A DNA stretch of 39,063 nucleotides from Verrucomicrobiia bacterium (GTDB lineage: Bacteria; Verrucomicrobiota; Verrucomicrobiia; Verrucomicrobiales; DEV007): the NCBI GenBank assembly GCA_020439995.1, contig JAGROY010000050.1:1-39063 (forward strand), written 5' to 3'. This document shows, in pieces, positions 17,901 to 26,186 of this stretch; within the stretch, counting starts at the first letter, position 1, and every line of letters begins with the position of its first letter. The notes below the pieces were generated by a model. That model was given only the letters and a program-made list of their open reading frames with translations. It had not been told where the DNA came from and ran no database searches. The translations under genes and the position numbers were made by a program.

Positions 17901-18943
17901 AGCGGGCGCTCACCCAGCGCCAGCGGCCACTGCCTTTGCCAGCCAGTTTTCTTGTCGATTCCGAAGGGCGCGTGGCTGTCATCTACAAGGGCAAAGCAGA
18001 AGTCGACACTGTGCTTCGCGACCTCGAAATGCTTGAATCAGGCCCTGATGCCTGGCGAGAACAAGCAGCGCCCTTCGCTGGGCAATGGTACCAGCATCCC
18101 CCGCAGCCCAACCCGCTGAGGATCGCGATGAAGTTTCTCGACCTGGGCGAGGCCAAACTCAGCGCTACCTATCTCGAAAGATTCCTGGCCACTTATGCAG
18201 ACACCATGGAGCCCCGGAGCGCGCTCGCCGATGTCTACTTCGCCCTGGGTCGTGCGCATTCGACAGACGGCCAGGATAGCGCTGCCGCAGGAGCGTACCA
18301 GTCGGCGATCAAAGCGGACCTAAACTACCGCAAGGCCTATGTCGAACTTGGCCACATGCTGCTCAAGCGCAATTCTTTTGATGCTGCTGACCGCCTGCTG
18401 TCCCGCGCAGTTCAGCTCGACAGGAGTGACGCTGATACAGTTGTGCTCGAAGCCATGGCGCGCCTGGGAATGCAGAAGTTTGAAGATGTCGAGAAGCTCT
18501 GCCGCTTCGCTCTAACACTGCAACCAGATCATCTGACCGCCCGCTACAACCTTGCGTTCGCACTGCAGCAGATGAAACGGCACCGCGAGGCCGCAGATAC
18601 GTACGCTGGGGTGCTCAAGCTTGCGAACGGGCAAATCATGGCGGCAAACAACCTCGCCTGGATTTTGGCTACCAGCCCCGACGATTCCCTGCGTAATGGT
18701 CGCGAAGCGGTGCGCATCATCCAGCAACTCTGCGATTCTCCTGCCGGAGAAACACAACCCATTTTCTGGATGACACTCGGAGCCGCGCATGCCGAAGCGG
18801 GCGATTTCGTGAACGCTACAGGTGCTGCGCAGCGCGCTTTGCAACTCTGCAGTTCCACTGGAATTCCGAAGGGCAGCACGCTGCCGGCAACCCTGCAGGA
18901 GCAGCTTCTGCGCTATCAGCAGAGCAAGCCGGTACGGGACTGA
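14966..18943 (+). CDS. CRTAC-like lipoprotein: FG-GAP, ASPIC/UnbV, thioredoxin, TPR; in-frame UGA, candidate selenoprotein
   Basis: Read as one gene of 1325 codons with a UGA at codon 642 (16889-16891). The GTG at 14966 starts a signal with lipobox LSGC (Cys31). Residues about 300-640 hold FG-GAP/VCBS repeats with Ca-binding-type loops (DANGDDLDDLY, DTDGDLDLFI, DFDNDGDLDLYVANDFG, DFNNDGLEDIVVANG). After the UGA the same frame continues as SFFWRRVAAQSPL and NSFFLNTGSG, then an ASPIC/UnbV domain (about 770-830; GARVEV, HLGLG, VTVRWPG). A TlpA-type thioredoxin domain follows with WCGPC at 909-913, then TPR helices from about 1075 to the end. Standard gene calling splits this at 16891/16991, but the 33 intervening codons are open and family-like. 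A SECIS-like hairpin follows the UGA, so selenocysteine insertion is the favoured reading and a nonsense mutation the alternative. The domains suggest a periplasmic or outer-membrane redox protein; its substrate is unknown. Confidence 0.82.
16889..16919 (+). promoter_or_regulatory. In-frame UGA with SECIS-like hairpin (putative Sec insertion site)
   Basis: The UGA is at 16889-16891. A perfect 6-bp stem, GCGCCG (16903-16908) with CGGCGC (16914-16919), closes a 5-nt loop GGUCG (16909-16913) that starts 17 nt after the UGA. Bacterial SECIS elements are stem-loops just 3' of the UGA, with apical loop roughly 16-37 nt away and a G in the first loop positions. The E. coli fdhF loop contains GGUC at nearly the same spacing (from memory). 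The bulged U of the E. coli element is not seen. Confidence 0.6.
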
Positions 18944-18996
18944 TTTTAGACGCCCGGGACTTTCCAAATGGCAGAGCTTCCCTAAACTGCCACCAG

Positions 18997-19500
18997 ATGA
19001 AAACATTTGCACTCTTTGCTGCCACTCTTTTTGTATTCGCTCTGACAATCAGCCCTGTCGTCTCAGAAGACGAAAAGGAGTCTCGACTCACTGAGCTGGA
19101 TGCGTACTGGGCAGAAGTCTCGCGTGCAGTGCAGGCTGGGGACTTCGAAGGGTATGCAGCAACTTGTCATGAGGAGGGAGTGCTCGTCGCTGGAACAAAG
19201 GGCACGAGTTACCCGCTGGCAACTGCGTTGGAGAAATGGAAGCAGGAATTTGCCGACACTAAGTCTGGCAAGATCAAGGCCAGCGTGGAGTTTCGCTTCA
19301 GCCAGCGTCTGGGCGATGGCACCACTGCTCACGAAACTGGGATCTTTCTCTACACTTCCACCAATGCTGAAGGAGACGAGACAAAAGCCTACGTTCATTT
19401 TGAGAATCTGCTGGTCAAAAAGGAACGATGGAGAACGCTCATGGAACACCAGAAATCCTCAGCGACAGTCGCTGAGTGGGATGCCCTCGCTGAAAACTGA
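18997..19500 (+). CDS. Exported NTF2-like (SnoaL/DUF4440-type) protein
   Basis: 167 residues. The ATG at 18997 begins a signal peptide (MKTFALFAATLFVFALTISP, cleavage probably after VVS). The mature part, about 145 residues, fits the NTF2/SnoaL-like cone fold: an N-terminal helix with LDAYWAEVSRAVQAGDFEGYAA, then CHEEGVLVAG, a helix with LEKWKQEF, and strands ending in AYVHFENLLVKKERWRTLMEHQ. Such domains can be ketosteroid-isomerase-like enzymes or ligand-binding modules, and no specific activity can be named. It follows the CRTAC-like gene by 53 bases and precedes a dipeptidase gene by 29, so a shared transcript is possible. Confidence 0.75.
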   Translation: MKTFALFAATLFVFALTISPVVSEDEKESRLTELDAYWAEVSRAVQAGDFEGYAATCHEEGVLVAGTKGTSYPLATALEKWKQEFADTKSGKIKASVEFRFSQRLGDGTTAHETGIFLYTSTNAEGDETKAYVHFENLLVKKERWRTLMEHQKSSATVAEWDALAEN

Positions 19501-19529
19501 ACTCTGCAAACTGATAACTTGTTAGCCCT

Positions 19530-20906
19530 ATGTCCCAACTGAACGACGTCCTCGCCCACCTTGAGTCCGAACAGCCCGCTGCGCTGGATCGCCTGTTTGA
19601 ATTGCTTCGAATCGAGAGTATTTCCACCGATCCAGCTTACTCCGGGGCCTGTGGTGCGGCGGCGGACTGGCTGGTTGCGGATCTTAGATCGATAGGGTTC
19701 GAGGCGACGCGACGCGAAACGCCTGGGCATCCGATGGTGGTTGCACACTCGCCCGGAGACGGCCCACGCTTCCTTTTTTACGGACATTATGACGTGCAGC
19801 CAGTCGATCCGCTTGACCTGTGGGACCGGCCTCCATTTGATCCCGCAGTAGAGGATACCGCTGATGGGAAAGTGATCCGCGGACGCGGGGCAGGCGATGA
19901 CAAAGGCCAGCTGATGACGTTTATCGAGGCCTGCCGCGCATACAAGGCGGTAACAGGAACCTTGCCCGCTAACATTACCATCTTCCTCGAAGGCGAAGAG
20001 GAGAGCGGCTCGCCCTCGCTGGTGCCGTTCCTCGAGGCGAATCGTGAAGAGTTGAAAGCGGACATCGCTCTTGTCTGCGACACCGGTATGTGGGATGCGG
20101 AAACGCCGTCCATCTCGACCATGTTGCGCGGTATGGTGGGCGAAGAAGTGACGATCACCGCGGCCAGCAAGGACCTGCACTCTGGACTCTACGGAGGCCC
20201 AGCCATCAATCCGATCCGCGTCCTGACCAGAATTCTGAGCAATCTGCACGATGAAAACGGGCAGATCACGCTGCCGGGATTCTATGATGGAGTGTCCGAA
20301 ATTCCCGATGCCGTGAAGGCGCAGTGGGAGAGCCTCGGCTTTGATGCTGATGCCTTCCTTGGTGCCGTCGGACTCTCCCATCCAGCCGGCGAGAAAGGCT
20401 ACTCTGCGCTTGAGCAGATCTGGGCCCGCCCGACGTGCGAGATCAACGGCATCAATGGCGGTTACACCGGGCCGGGATTCAAGACCGTGCTACCCGCGAA
20501 AGCCATGGCAAAGGTCAGCTTCCGTCTGGTCGGCGACCAGGATCCCGACAAAATCCAGGCGACTTTTGAGCAGTATGTCAGGGAAAGTCTGCCACCCGAC
20601 TGTTCGGTCGACTTCATTTCCAAAAACAACGCGCCCGCAACGGTGATGCCCATTGATGCCCCGGAGTTCATCAAGGCTCAAAAGGCGCTCACTGAAGAAT
20701 GGGGAAAGGAGGCTCTCTTCGCCGGGGGTGGCGGCTCCATTCCAGTGGTCGGCCATTTCCGCGAGATCCTTAAAATGGACAGCCTGCTCATCGGCTTCGG
20801 TCTTGACGACGACGCCATCCATTCTCCAAACGAGAAATACAACCTCGTGAGCTTTCAGAAAGGGGCGCGCAGCTGGGCCAGAATTCTGGACGCGCTGACC
20901 TGCTAG
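19530..20906 (+). CDS. M20 family dipeptidase (ArgE/DapE/ACY1/CPG2-type metallopeptidase)
   Basis: 458 residues, normal for M20 dipeptidases. The two-zinc site is readable. YGHYDVQP gives His87 and Asp89, GRGAGDDKGQ gives the bridging Asp123, and EGEEESGS gives the catalytic Glu and its zinc-binding neighbour (156-157). A further ligand lies in LVCDTGMWD, and the late His is probably in PVVGHF or IHSPNE. The lid/dimerisation domain contains the family string KDLHSGLYGGPAINP. There is no signal peptide, so it acts in the cytoplasm on dipeptides or acylated amino acids. Starts with ATG at 19530. Confidence 0.92.
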   Translation: MSQLNDVLAHLESEQPAALDRLFELLRIESISTDPAYSGACGAAADWLVADLRSIGFEATRRETPGHPMVVAHSPGDGPRFLFYGHYDVQPVDPLDLWDRPPFDPAVEDTADGKVIRGRGAGDDKGQLMTFIEACRAYKAVTGTLPANITIFLEGEEESGSPSLVPFLEANREELKADIALVCDTGMWDAETPSISTMLRGMVGEEVTITAASKDLHSGLYGGPAINPIRVLTRILSNLHDENGQITLPGFYDGVSEIPDAVKAQWESLGFDADAFLGAVGLSHPAGEKGYSALEQIWARPTCEINGINGGYTGPGFKTVLPAKAMAKVSFRLVGDQDPDKIQATFEQYVRESLPPDCSVDFISKNNAPATVMPIDAPEFIKAQKALTEEWGKEALFAGGGGSIPVVGHFREILKMDSLLIGFGLDDDAIHSPNEKYNLVSFQKGARSWARILDALTC

Positions 20907-20982
20907 CAGAGGAGGTTTTCATGCCATCTCTGCCGGGCGACTTTCAGGTTGAAAACAGGAAACCGTCAACGATAGTCGAAAT

Positions 20983-21318
20983 ATGGCTCACGAATCTATT
21001 GTTGAACTCACCGCTGCAAACTTCGATGACGAAGTCAACAACGCCACTGTCCCAGTCCTTGTGGATTTCTGGGCGGAGTGGTGCGGGCCATGCAAAATGC
21101 TGGCTCCTGTCCTCGACGAGCTGGCTGCGGAGAAGGGTGATGCTGTCAAGATCTGCAAAGTGAATCTCGATGCAGATGGCAATCAGGAGCTTGCAGCAAA
21201 GTTCAGCGTGCGCGCAATTCCGGCGTTGCTGTTCTTCAAGGGTGGTGAACTCAAGGAGACCCAGGCAGGACTTCTTCCGAAGGATCAGATCGCTTCCAAG
21301 CTGGCAGCGCTGGCCTGA
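20983..21318 (+). CDS. trxA: Thioredoxin
   Basis: 111 residues, the standard thioredoxin length. The active site WCGPC occupies residues 33-37 in VDFWAEWCGPCKMLAPVLDEL, and the cis-proline loop is AIPALLFF. It reduces protein disulfides in the cytoplasm, re-reduced by thioredoxin reductase, which is not in this window. The ATG at 20983 is fixed by homology, although the best Shine-Dalgarno in this region (GAGGAGG at 20909-20915) sits five bases before another ATG at 20921, in a different frame. That upstream frame overlaps trxA to 21163. Confidence 0.95.
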   Translation: MAHESIVELTAANFDDEVNNATVPVLVDFWAEWCGPCKMLAPVLDELAAEKGDAVKICKVNLDADGNQELAAKFSVRAIPALLFFKGGELKETQAGLLPKDQIASKLAALA

Positions 21319-21324
21319 TTTTCC

Positions 21325-21400
21325 TGCGCATCAAGCCGTGCTGTCGCACTGCTTGGAATAGGTGTCGCATTTTGCCGCATCATCTGCGCACGTTTGCGCA
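21325..21400. repeat. Three TGCGCA palindromes between trxA and the CBS gene
   Basis: TGCGCA occurs at 21325-21330, 21385-21390 and 21395-21400. The last two are separated by CGTT and can form a 6-bp hairpin with a tetraloop. They may be a terminator or a binding site upstream of the CBS-domain gene. Confidence 0.45.
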
Positions 21401-21460
21401 AGGGGTGCAGAGCGGGGTGTCTTCGTTCGTTTACGCTTCGATTAAAGTGAAGGCGTGCCC

Positions 21461-21877
21461 ATGAATACGACAGTCAATGATATAATGGTGCGGAGTGTCG
21501 TCACGGTCTCAGCCGGGGCGACCGTCGGCAGTGTCCGCGATACGATGCTGGAACAGGGTGTCCACGCCCTGCCCGTGACCGATGAGACAGGCCACCCAGT
21601 GGGGATGATTACGGCCAACGACCTGTTGGAGAATTTTCCGGACGACACACTAATCGCAAGGATCGTCGACCCGAAGGTATACGTGATCCCGCGCTACGAA
21701 GGGACTCACATCGCCGCCCGGATCATGCGCAACCATAAGATCCATCACTTAGTTGTTACTGACGAAGGCGTGATCGTAGGTATCGTCAGTTCCTTTGATT
21801 TGCTAAAGCTGGTCGAAGATCACCGATTCACGATGAAGAACCCACCTTCTCAAGGAAATCGTCGTGGCAAGGGGTAA
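21461..21877 (+). CDS. Two-CBS-domain protein
   Basis: 138 residues from the ATG at 21461; a GTG two codons upstream is less likely. Two CBS domains fill the protein: the first about residues 5-58 (DIMVRSVVTVSAGATV...ALPVTDETGHPVGMITANDLL), the second about 65-125 (VIPRYEGTHIAARIMRNHKIHHLVVTDEGVIVGIVSSFDLL). Paired CBS domains bind adenosyl ligands such as AMP, ATP, NADH or SAM and act as energy or redox sensors. There is no effector domain, so it probably regulates a partner, as CBSX-like proteins do. It sits between trxA and aldolase; CBS-thioredoxin regulation is known in plants (CBSX), but a link here is only suggested by proximity. Confidence 0.9.
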   Translation: MNTTVNDIMVRSVVTVSAGATVGSVRDTMLEQGVHALPVTDETGHPVGMITANDLLENFPDDTLIARIVDPKVYVIPRYEGTHIAARIMRNHKIHHLVVTDEGVIVGIVSSFDLLKLVEDHRFTMKNPPSQGNRRGKG

Positions 21878-21931
21878 TTCCTTCCCATTCAGGAGCCTGT
21901 CAGCCGCAATAGTCTACCGATCTGAACCAGA

Positions 21932-22975
21932 ATGAACCGATCAGCACTCGAAGAAGTCGCACATACCCTCGGAGCGCGCGGGAAAGGCATCCTCGCCGCA
22001 GACGAGAGCACGCCCACAATCTCCAAGCGCCTCGCCGCAGTGGGTGTGGAATCATCCCCTGAGATCAACAATGCCTATCGGGATGTGCTCCTTACGGCAC
22101 CAGGACTGGAGCGATCCATCAGTGGGGTGATCTTCTTCGAAGAGACCCTGCGGCAGGCGACCATCGGCAGGGCCGTTCCCTATCCCGACCATCTGAAGGC
22201 ACTCGGCATCATCCCCGGCATCAAGGTCGACAAGGGTGCAAAAATGCTGGCTGGCTCGTCCCGGGAAAAGGTGACCGAAGGTCTCGACGGACTGCGCGAA
22301 CGGTTCGCCACGTACAACGAACTGGGAGCCCGTTTCGCAAAGTGGCGTGCGGTAATCGCCATCGAAGGCGACGCCATCCCCAGTCGCAATGCGCTGCAAG
22401 TAAACGCGCACGCACTGGCGCGCTATGCCGCGCTGGCTCAGGAGGCCGGACTGGTACCCATCTGCGAACCCGAAGTGCTCATGGACGGAACCCACAGCAT
22501 CGCTCGCGCATTCGAAGTCACCGAGGCCGCGATCAAATCCGTCTACCTGGCTCTCCACGAGCAGGGTGTTTTGCTCGAAGGCACGGTGCTCAAGCCTAAC
22601 ATGGTGATGTCTGGGTATGATGGGAGCGAAAAGGCAGGCACCGATGAAGTCGCGGCGAAAACTCTTGAGTGTTTGAAACGCTGCGTGCCCGCTGCGGTTC
22701 CCAGTATCGTATTCCTGTCGGGCGGGCAAACCGAGATCGAGGCCACCACCCATCTTAACAGGATCAACGAAATGAAAGATGCCGCCTGCCCTTGGAACCT
22801 TTCTTTCTCGTTCGGCCGAGCCTTGCAGCAAACCGCACTCTCAACCTGGGCGGGAGATTCCAGCAGGATTCCCGATGCGCAACGAGCGCTTCTGCACAGA
22901 GCCCGCTGCTCTGGTCTTGCTACTACCGGCGAATACTCTGAATCTGTGGAAGCAGGAGGTGCCACTGCCAGCTGA
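21932..22975 (+). CDS. Fructose-bisphosphate aldolase, class I
   Basis: 347 residues. The class I (Schiff-base) signature is plain: GKGILAADESTPTISKRL near the N-terminus, FFEETL, GIIPGIKVDKG, KWRAVIAIEGDAIPS, ICEPEVLMDG and the catalytic Lys221 in LLEGTVLKPNMV, with FLSGGQTEIEAT and FSFGRALQ toward the C-terminus. It cleaves fructose-1,6-bisphosphate to DHAP and glyceraldehyde-3-phosphate in glycolysis and gluconeogenesis, in the cytoplasm. Class I aldolase with no sign of a class II copy in the window is unremarkable in this phylum. It converges on the HtrA-like gene with a hairpin between them. Confidence 0.95.
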   Translation: MNRSALEEVAHTLGARGKGILAADESTPTISKRLAAVGVESSPEINNAYRDVLLTAPGLERSISGVIFFEETLRQATIGRAVPYPDHLKALGIIPGIKVDKGAKMLAGSSREKVTEGLDGLRERFATYNELGARFAKWRAVIAIEGDAIPSRNALQVNAHALARYAALAQEAGLVPICEPEVLMDGTHSIARAFEVTEAAIKSVYLALHEQGVLLEGTVLKPNMVMSGYDGSEKAGTDEVAAKTLECLKRCVPAAVPSIVFLSGGQTEIEATTHLNRINEMKDAACPWNLSFSFGRALQQTALSTWAGDSSRIPDAQRALLHRARCSGLATTGEYSESVEAGGATAS

Positions 22976-22976
22976 A

Positions 22977-23007
22977 CTCAAGCGCCCGTTTAATCAAGGC
23001 GCTTGAG
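22977..23007. terminator. Bidirectional terminator-like hairpin between convergent genes
   Basis: A perfect 10-bp stem, CTCAAGCGCC (22977-22986) with GGCGCTTGAG (22998-23007), and an 11-nt loop. It begins right after the aldolase stop on the plus strand, and on the minus strand it contains the last codons and stop of the HtrA-like gene. No strong T-run is present on either side. Confidence 0.6.
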
Positions 23008-24492
23008 ATCTGTGATGCGGTAGCGGATAGGCATTGTCTGCGTATTGTCAGTCTCTGCCATGGCCGCATCGAGATAGATCATGTGCGGAAAGTCGGTAAA
23101 TTCGATCTTGTGCAGGCCGTCAACTGGCTCTTTTACTGCCGCATCAACATCTTTGATGTCGAGAATTTTTCGACCGTTGATCTTTGTTAGAATCAATCCG
23201 GACAGGCCCTCGTAGCCGATGGTTGAATTCGATGGCAGCACGCCGCTAAGGAACACGATCTTCTTGCGCCCCTCATCTTCAAACGTATCGGGATCCTTCG
23301 CGGCGTAGACGAGTTTGAACGGGCCGCGGTTTTGCCAGTCGTCCCCGGCGAGCTCAAGGTAGGGAATCGTCAGCTCTTGAAACAGGAGGCCGCCCAGAAT
23401 GTAGTATTTTGGCCCCCGGTCAAAAAGATAGGGGTCGACAAGGTAATCGCCGGGCTCTTTCCGCTGGAGCTTCACCAGAAGATCGACTTCTTTACCTTCC
23501 CGGAGGACTTTTACCTTAAGTTCCTGGCCTACGCGGGCGGTGTCTTTTATCAGGTAGCTGAGGCTGAGCAGGCCGTAGTCGGGGTGCTGGAAATTTCCGC
23601 GCGGATCAATCGCCTGTCCCTCGATTTCAAGGATCACATCACCTTTCTTCAGATCACTTGCCGCAGCGGAAGTTCCCCGAATGACGCTGCTGACATAGAT
23701 GCCGCCGGAATATTGATCGGCATCTAGATAGGAGCGGAACTGGTCATCGAGCATTACGGAATACTGGATGCCAAAATTGGGAAATCCTTCGTAAGGTGGG
23801 TTTGCCACGTCGTCGAGAAACCGCGAAATGATCATGGAAGGCAGGACGTCTGCGATCTGGTCATCCGAGTTGTAGCTCAGGAGCATTCCGACGAGTTTAC
23901 CATCCTTCACCACAGGCAAAGTGAAACTGCCGGAGCGGTACTGAACCAGCCCGGAAACCTCATATTCCATGAAGTACGCATCAGGGAGGAAGTAGCGACC
24001 GATCTCTGCGCGCTGTAATTGAACATTGGTGGAAACAGGCGAGCCGTTCGACTCGAACTGCCACACTTCAAACATGTCTCCGATTTTGGCCGGCTCCGCG
24101 ATCTCGAGCGGAATGATTCCATCGAAGAATACTCCGGGATCTTCAGCTGGAACCAGCACTGCCAGGTTTACTTCGTAGTCGGCAGCTTCCACCTTGGCGG
24201 TAAGCTTGCGTCCGGTGGATGCAATCTCCAGCTCCACGTAGCTGGAGTCCTGAATGAGTTCTGCCGTGACCAGCACCTTGTTCCCCTTCAGAACAGCCCC
24301 TAGCCCGCGGCGTGAAGTTGGCCGCTGCTTCTGCCATGGAACGGCAAAATTGTAGCGCTGGTTGGTAACATTGACACGGACAATCGAAGTGGTGGCGTCC
24401 GGTTCTGCAGATTGCGCTTGCGCTGATGCGTGCGGAACAACCGAGGCGCAGGCGGCAAGGGCGATTAGGAGATGGTGACGGAAAAAATTCAT
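22990..24492 (-). CDS. HtrA-like PDZ protein with lost catalytic triad (pseudoprotease)
   Basis: 500 residues with a signal peptide (MNFFRHHLLIALAACASVVP, cleavage near ASA). It is colinear with the intact HtrA encoded just upstream, but all three catalytic positions are replaced. The His of TNAHVV becomes Glu78 in VTAELI, the Asp of CDLAVL becomes Asn109 in VNLAVL, and the Ser of GNSGGPV aligns with Phe190 in SGSFTLPV. The trypsin-like fold otherwise looks retained (RGLGAVLKGNKVLVTA, KDGKLVGMLLSY). It is followed by PDZ-like segments (AAASDLKKGDVILEIEGQAI and GYEGLSGLILTKINGRKILDIKDV). The reading frame is intact, which argues for a selected non-catalytic role such as substrate adaptor, chaperone or regulator of the neighbouring protease. 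It lies 55 bases downstream and is probably co-transcribed. Confidence 0.85.
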   Translation of the reverse strand: MNFFRHHLLIALAACASVVPHASAQAQSAEPDATTSIVRVNVTNQRYNFAVPWQKQRPTSRRGLGAVLKGNKVLVTAELIQDSSYVELEIASTGRKLTAKVEAADYEVNLAVLVPAEDPGVFFDGIIPLEIAEPAKIGDMFEVWQFESNGSPVSTNVQLQRAEIGRYFLPDAYFMEYEVSGLVQYRSGSFTLPVVKDGKLVGMLLSYNSDDQIADVLPSMIISRFLDDVANPPYEGFPNFGIQYSVMLDDQFRSYLDADQYSGGIYVSSVIRGTSAAASDLKKGDVILEIEGQAIDPRGNFQHPDYGLLSLSYLIKDTARVGQELKVKVLREGKEVDLLVKLQRKEPGDYLVDPYLFDRGPKYYILGGLLFQELTIPYLELAGDDWQNRGPFKLVYAAKDPDTFEDEGRKKIVFLSGVLPSNSTIGYEGLSGLILTKINGRKILDIKDVDAAVKEPVDGLHKIEFTDFPHMIYLDAAMAETDNTQTMPIRYRITDLKRLD

Positions 24493-24547
24493 CGGAAACG
24501 GGGTAACGTGTTAGGCGACAGATTGGAGCAACAGTAGCTGACGGGAA

Positions 24548-26056
24548 CTATTCAACGTAGTGATCCTCCCTGACGCCATACTTCGACATAATGCGCACCT
24601 GCGCACCGGGCACGCGTGCTTTTTCCAGAACCAAAGGACGCCCTTGGCCTCGCAGCTGAATCACGGTGAAATCCTTGGGCGCTGCTTCATTATCTAGAGC
24701 GGGAAGCACGTCCTTCAGTCTCAGAATGTTCGTACCGTTGATGGATTCCACAATTCCGCCTGCATAGCCTTCGAGGTGAGTGTTGATCGCGTCGGGCAGG
24801 ACGGTGGTGAGAACGACCACTTCCGGCAGCTCTTTGTAAAGCTCATCTGCCACGTAGTAGCCAAAGAAGCGGCGCACCTCAATGTTGCTGAGCTTGAGTG
24901 CGGACATCATATTGCGGTCCAATGGCTGGAACACCAGGCCGGCATACATGACATACTCTGGCCGCTGCTCGTACTGCCGCGCGCTGATCAGGTAGGGTAG
25001 GAAACGCTTCAGTTCGATCGCGACATCAAGCGGCTTTTTGTCGCGCCAGACTTTTAAGTTAATAATGTCACCAGCAAACTTGCGCTCGACAATTTCGGCC
25101 ATGTTGACCTTCTCGCCCCGGATATCGATCGAGCCGTTGCTGGCAATCGGGTATCCATCGATCTCAAGCAGTACGTCGCCGATTTCAAGTTTGCCATCTG
25201 CCGAGCCCTCTGCATTGACTGAGCCGACCATGATGCCCTGGCCATTGTTGGGCAATCCCAGCGCGCGGCGAAGCGCTGGATTGAGGATTGGGAAGTCGCT
25301 TACCGCGAGGTCTACATAGTGGTCGTATGTGCCATCCTCGATGTCTTTGAGAAAGCGCCGCATGACGGGAGCAGGGATCATGTAGCCGGTGCTCTGGGCA
25401 ACATCTCCTGAGTAACCCTGAAAGGCGACGCCTGCGACTTTGCCATCCTGAATAACCGGGCCACCGCTGTTGCCGGGGTTGATCGCGGCGTCGATCTGCA
25501 CGGTAAGATGATAGTCGACAGCACTGTGGCTGTAGGCGAGGAAGTCGATCCGGGAAACCACACCGCGCGTCACGGAAATGCGTTCGCCACCAATTGGATA
25601 GCCGACGACTTTCACTGCAGTATCCAATTTCGGGATGTCGTCGCCTATTTCCAGAGGCTCAACGTCATCGAACTTGCTCGGATCTTCCAGCTCCAGAACG
25701 GCAAGGTCGCAGTCGTGCGCGACGTGAAGAATGCGTGCGAGCAATGGTTCGGAATCACCCACTTTTTTAATGATGACACGATTGCTGTCGCTGACGACAT
25801 GAGCATTGGTCATGAACAGGTTCTTGCCGATGAGAAAGCCCGTTCCAGAACCACCGCGTGGCAGACCGGCATTCCATGGTGTGGCGAAGTCTGGAACAAT
25901 GGAGGCATTTTCAATGCGGACAATGCCCGTGTATTGTTTCCCCAGCGATGTCGTTTTTTCATCCAGCGGCAGTTCCTGAGCGATGCCAGTAGAAATCCCT
26001 GACAGAACGACAAGGGATAACTGCATAGCGACCGATCGAAGCAGGGTCTTAATCAT
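24548..26056 (-). CDS. HtrA/DegP-type periplasmic serine protease with PDZ domains
   Basis: 502 residues with an N-terminal signal peptide (about 1-26, ending GIAQ). The S1C protease domain has a complete triad: His86 in TNAHVV, Asp117 in HDCDLAVLEL, and Ser197 in the oxyanion motif NPGNSGGPVI. A first PDZ domain (IMVGSVNAEGSADGKLEIGDVLLEIDG, carboxylate loop near GLPNNG) follows, and a second PDZ-like region near residues 420-480 contains GGIVESINGTNILRLKDV. Such proteases degrade or refold damaged envelope proteins. The length and PDZ spacing are closer to the divergent two-PDZ plant/planctomycete Deg type than to classical DegP. It is the first gene of a two-gene unit with the inactive paralogue behind it. 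Confidence 0.92.
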   Translation of the reverse strand: MIKTLLRSVAMQLSLVVLSGISTGIAQELPLDEKTTSLGKQYTGIVRIENASIVPDFATPWNAGLPRGGSGTGFLIGKNLFMTNAHVVSDSNRVIIKKVGDSEPLLARILHVAHDCDLAVLELEDPSKFDDVEPLEIGDDIPKLDTAVKVVGYPIGGERISVTRGVVSRIDFLAYSHSAVDYHLTVQIDAAINPGNSGGPVIQDGKVAGVAFQGYSGDVAQSTGYMIPAPVMRRFLKDIEDGTYDHYVDLAVSDFPILNPALRRALGLPNNGQGIMVGSVNAEGSADGKLEIGDVLLEIDGYPIASNGSIDIRGEKVNMAEIVERKFAGDIINLKVWRDKKPLDVAIELKRFLPYLISARQYEQRPEYVMYAGLVFQPLDRNMMSALKLSNIEVRRFFGYYVADELYKELPEVVVLTTVLPDAINTHLEGYAGGIVESINGTNILRLKDVLPALDNEAAPKDFTVIQLRGQGRPLVLEKARVPGAQVRIMSKYGVREDHYVE

Positions 26057-26147
26057 GCTTCTAAATAGCCGCTCGGCATCATTAGTAAAGCACTATCCCT
26101 AGTGGCTTTGGTAATTCGAGACCGACGGGAAACATGTTCGCGACCAA

Positions 26148-26171
26148 GCCTTTGCCAATCGTGGCAAAGGC
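26148..26171 (-). terminator. Terminator-like hairpin after the rhodanese gene
   Basis: A perfect 10-bp stem, GCCTTTGCCA (26148-26157) with TGGCAAAGGC (26162-26171), and an ATCG tetraloop. On the minus strand it starts 15 nt after the rhodanese stop and lies before htrA, so it probably separates the two transcription units. No T-run follows. Confidence 0.62.
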
Positions 26172-26186
26172 AACCACTGCCGTGGG

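Noticed and set aside
19395..20381. 328-codon minus-strand frame opposite the M20 dipeptidase
   Set aside because: Composition and lack of motifs mark it as a shadow of the plus-strand gene.
20921..21163. 80-codon frame with a strong Shine-Dalgarno
   Set aside because: Out of frame with and overlapping trxA and without recognisable protein features; kept only as a finding on possible leader function.
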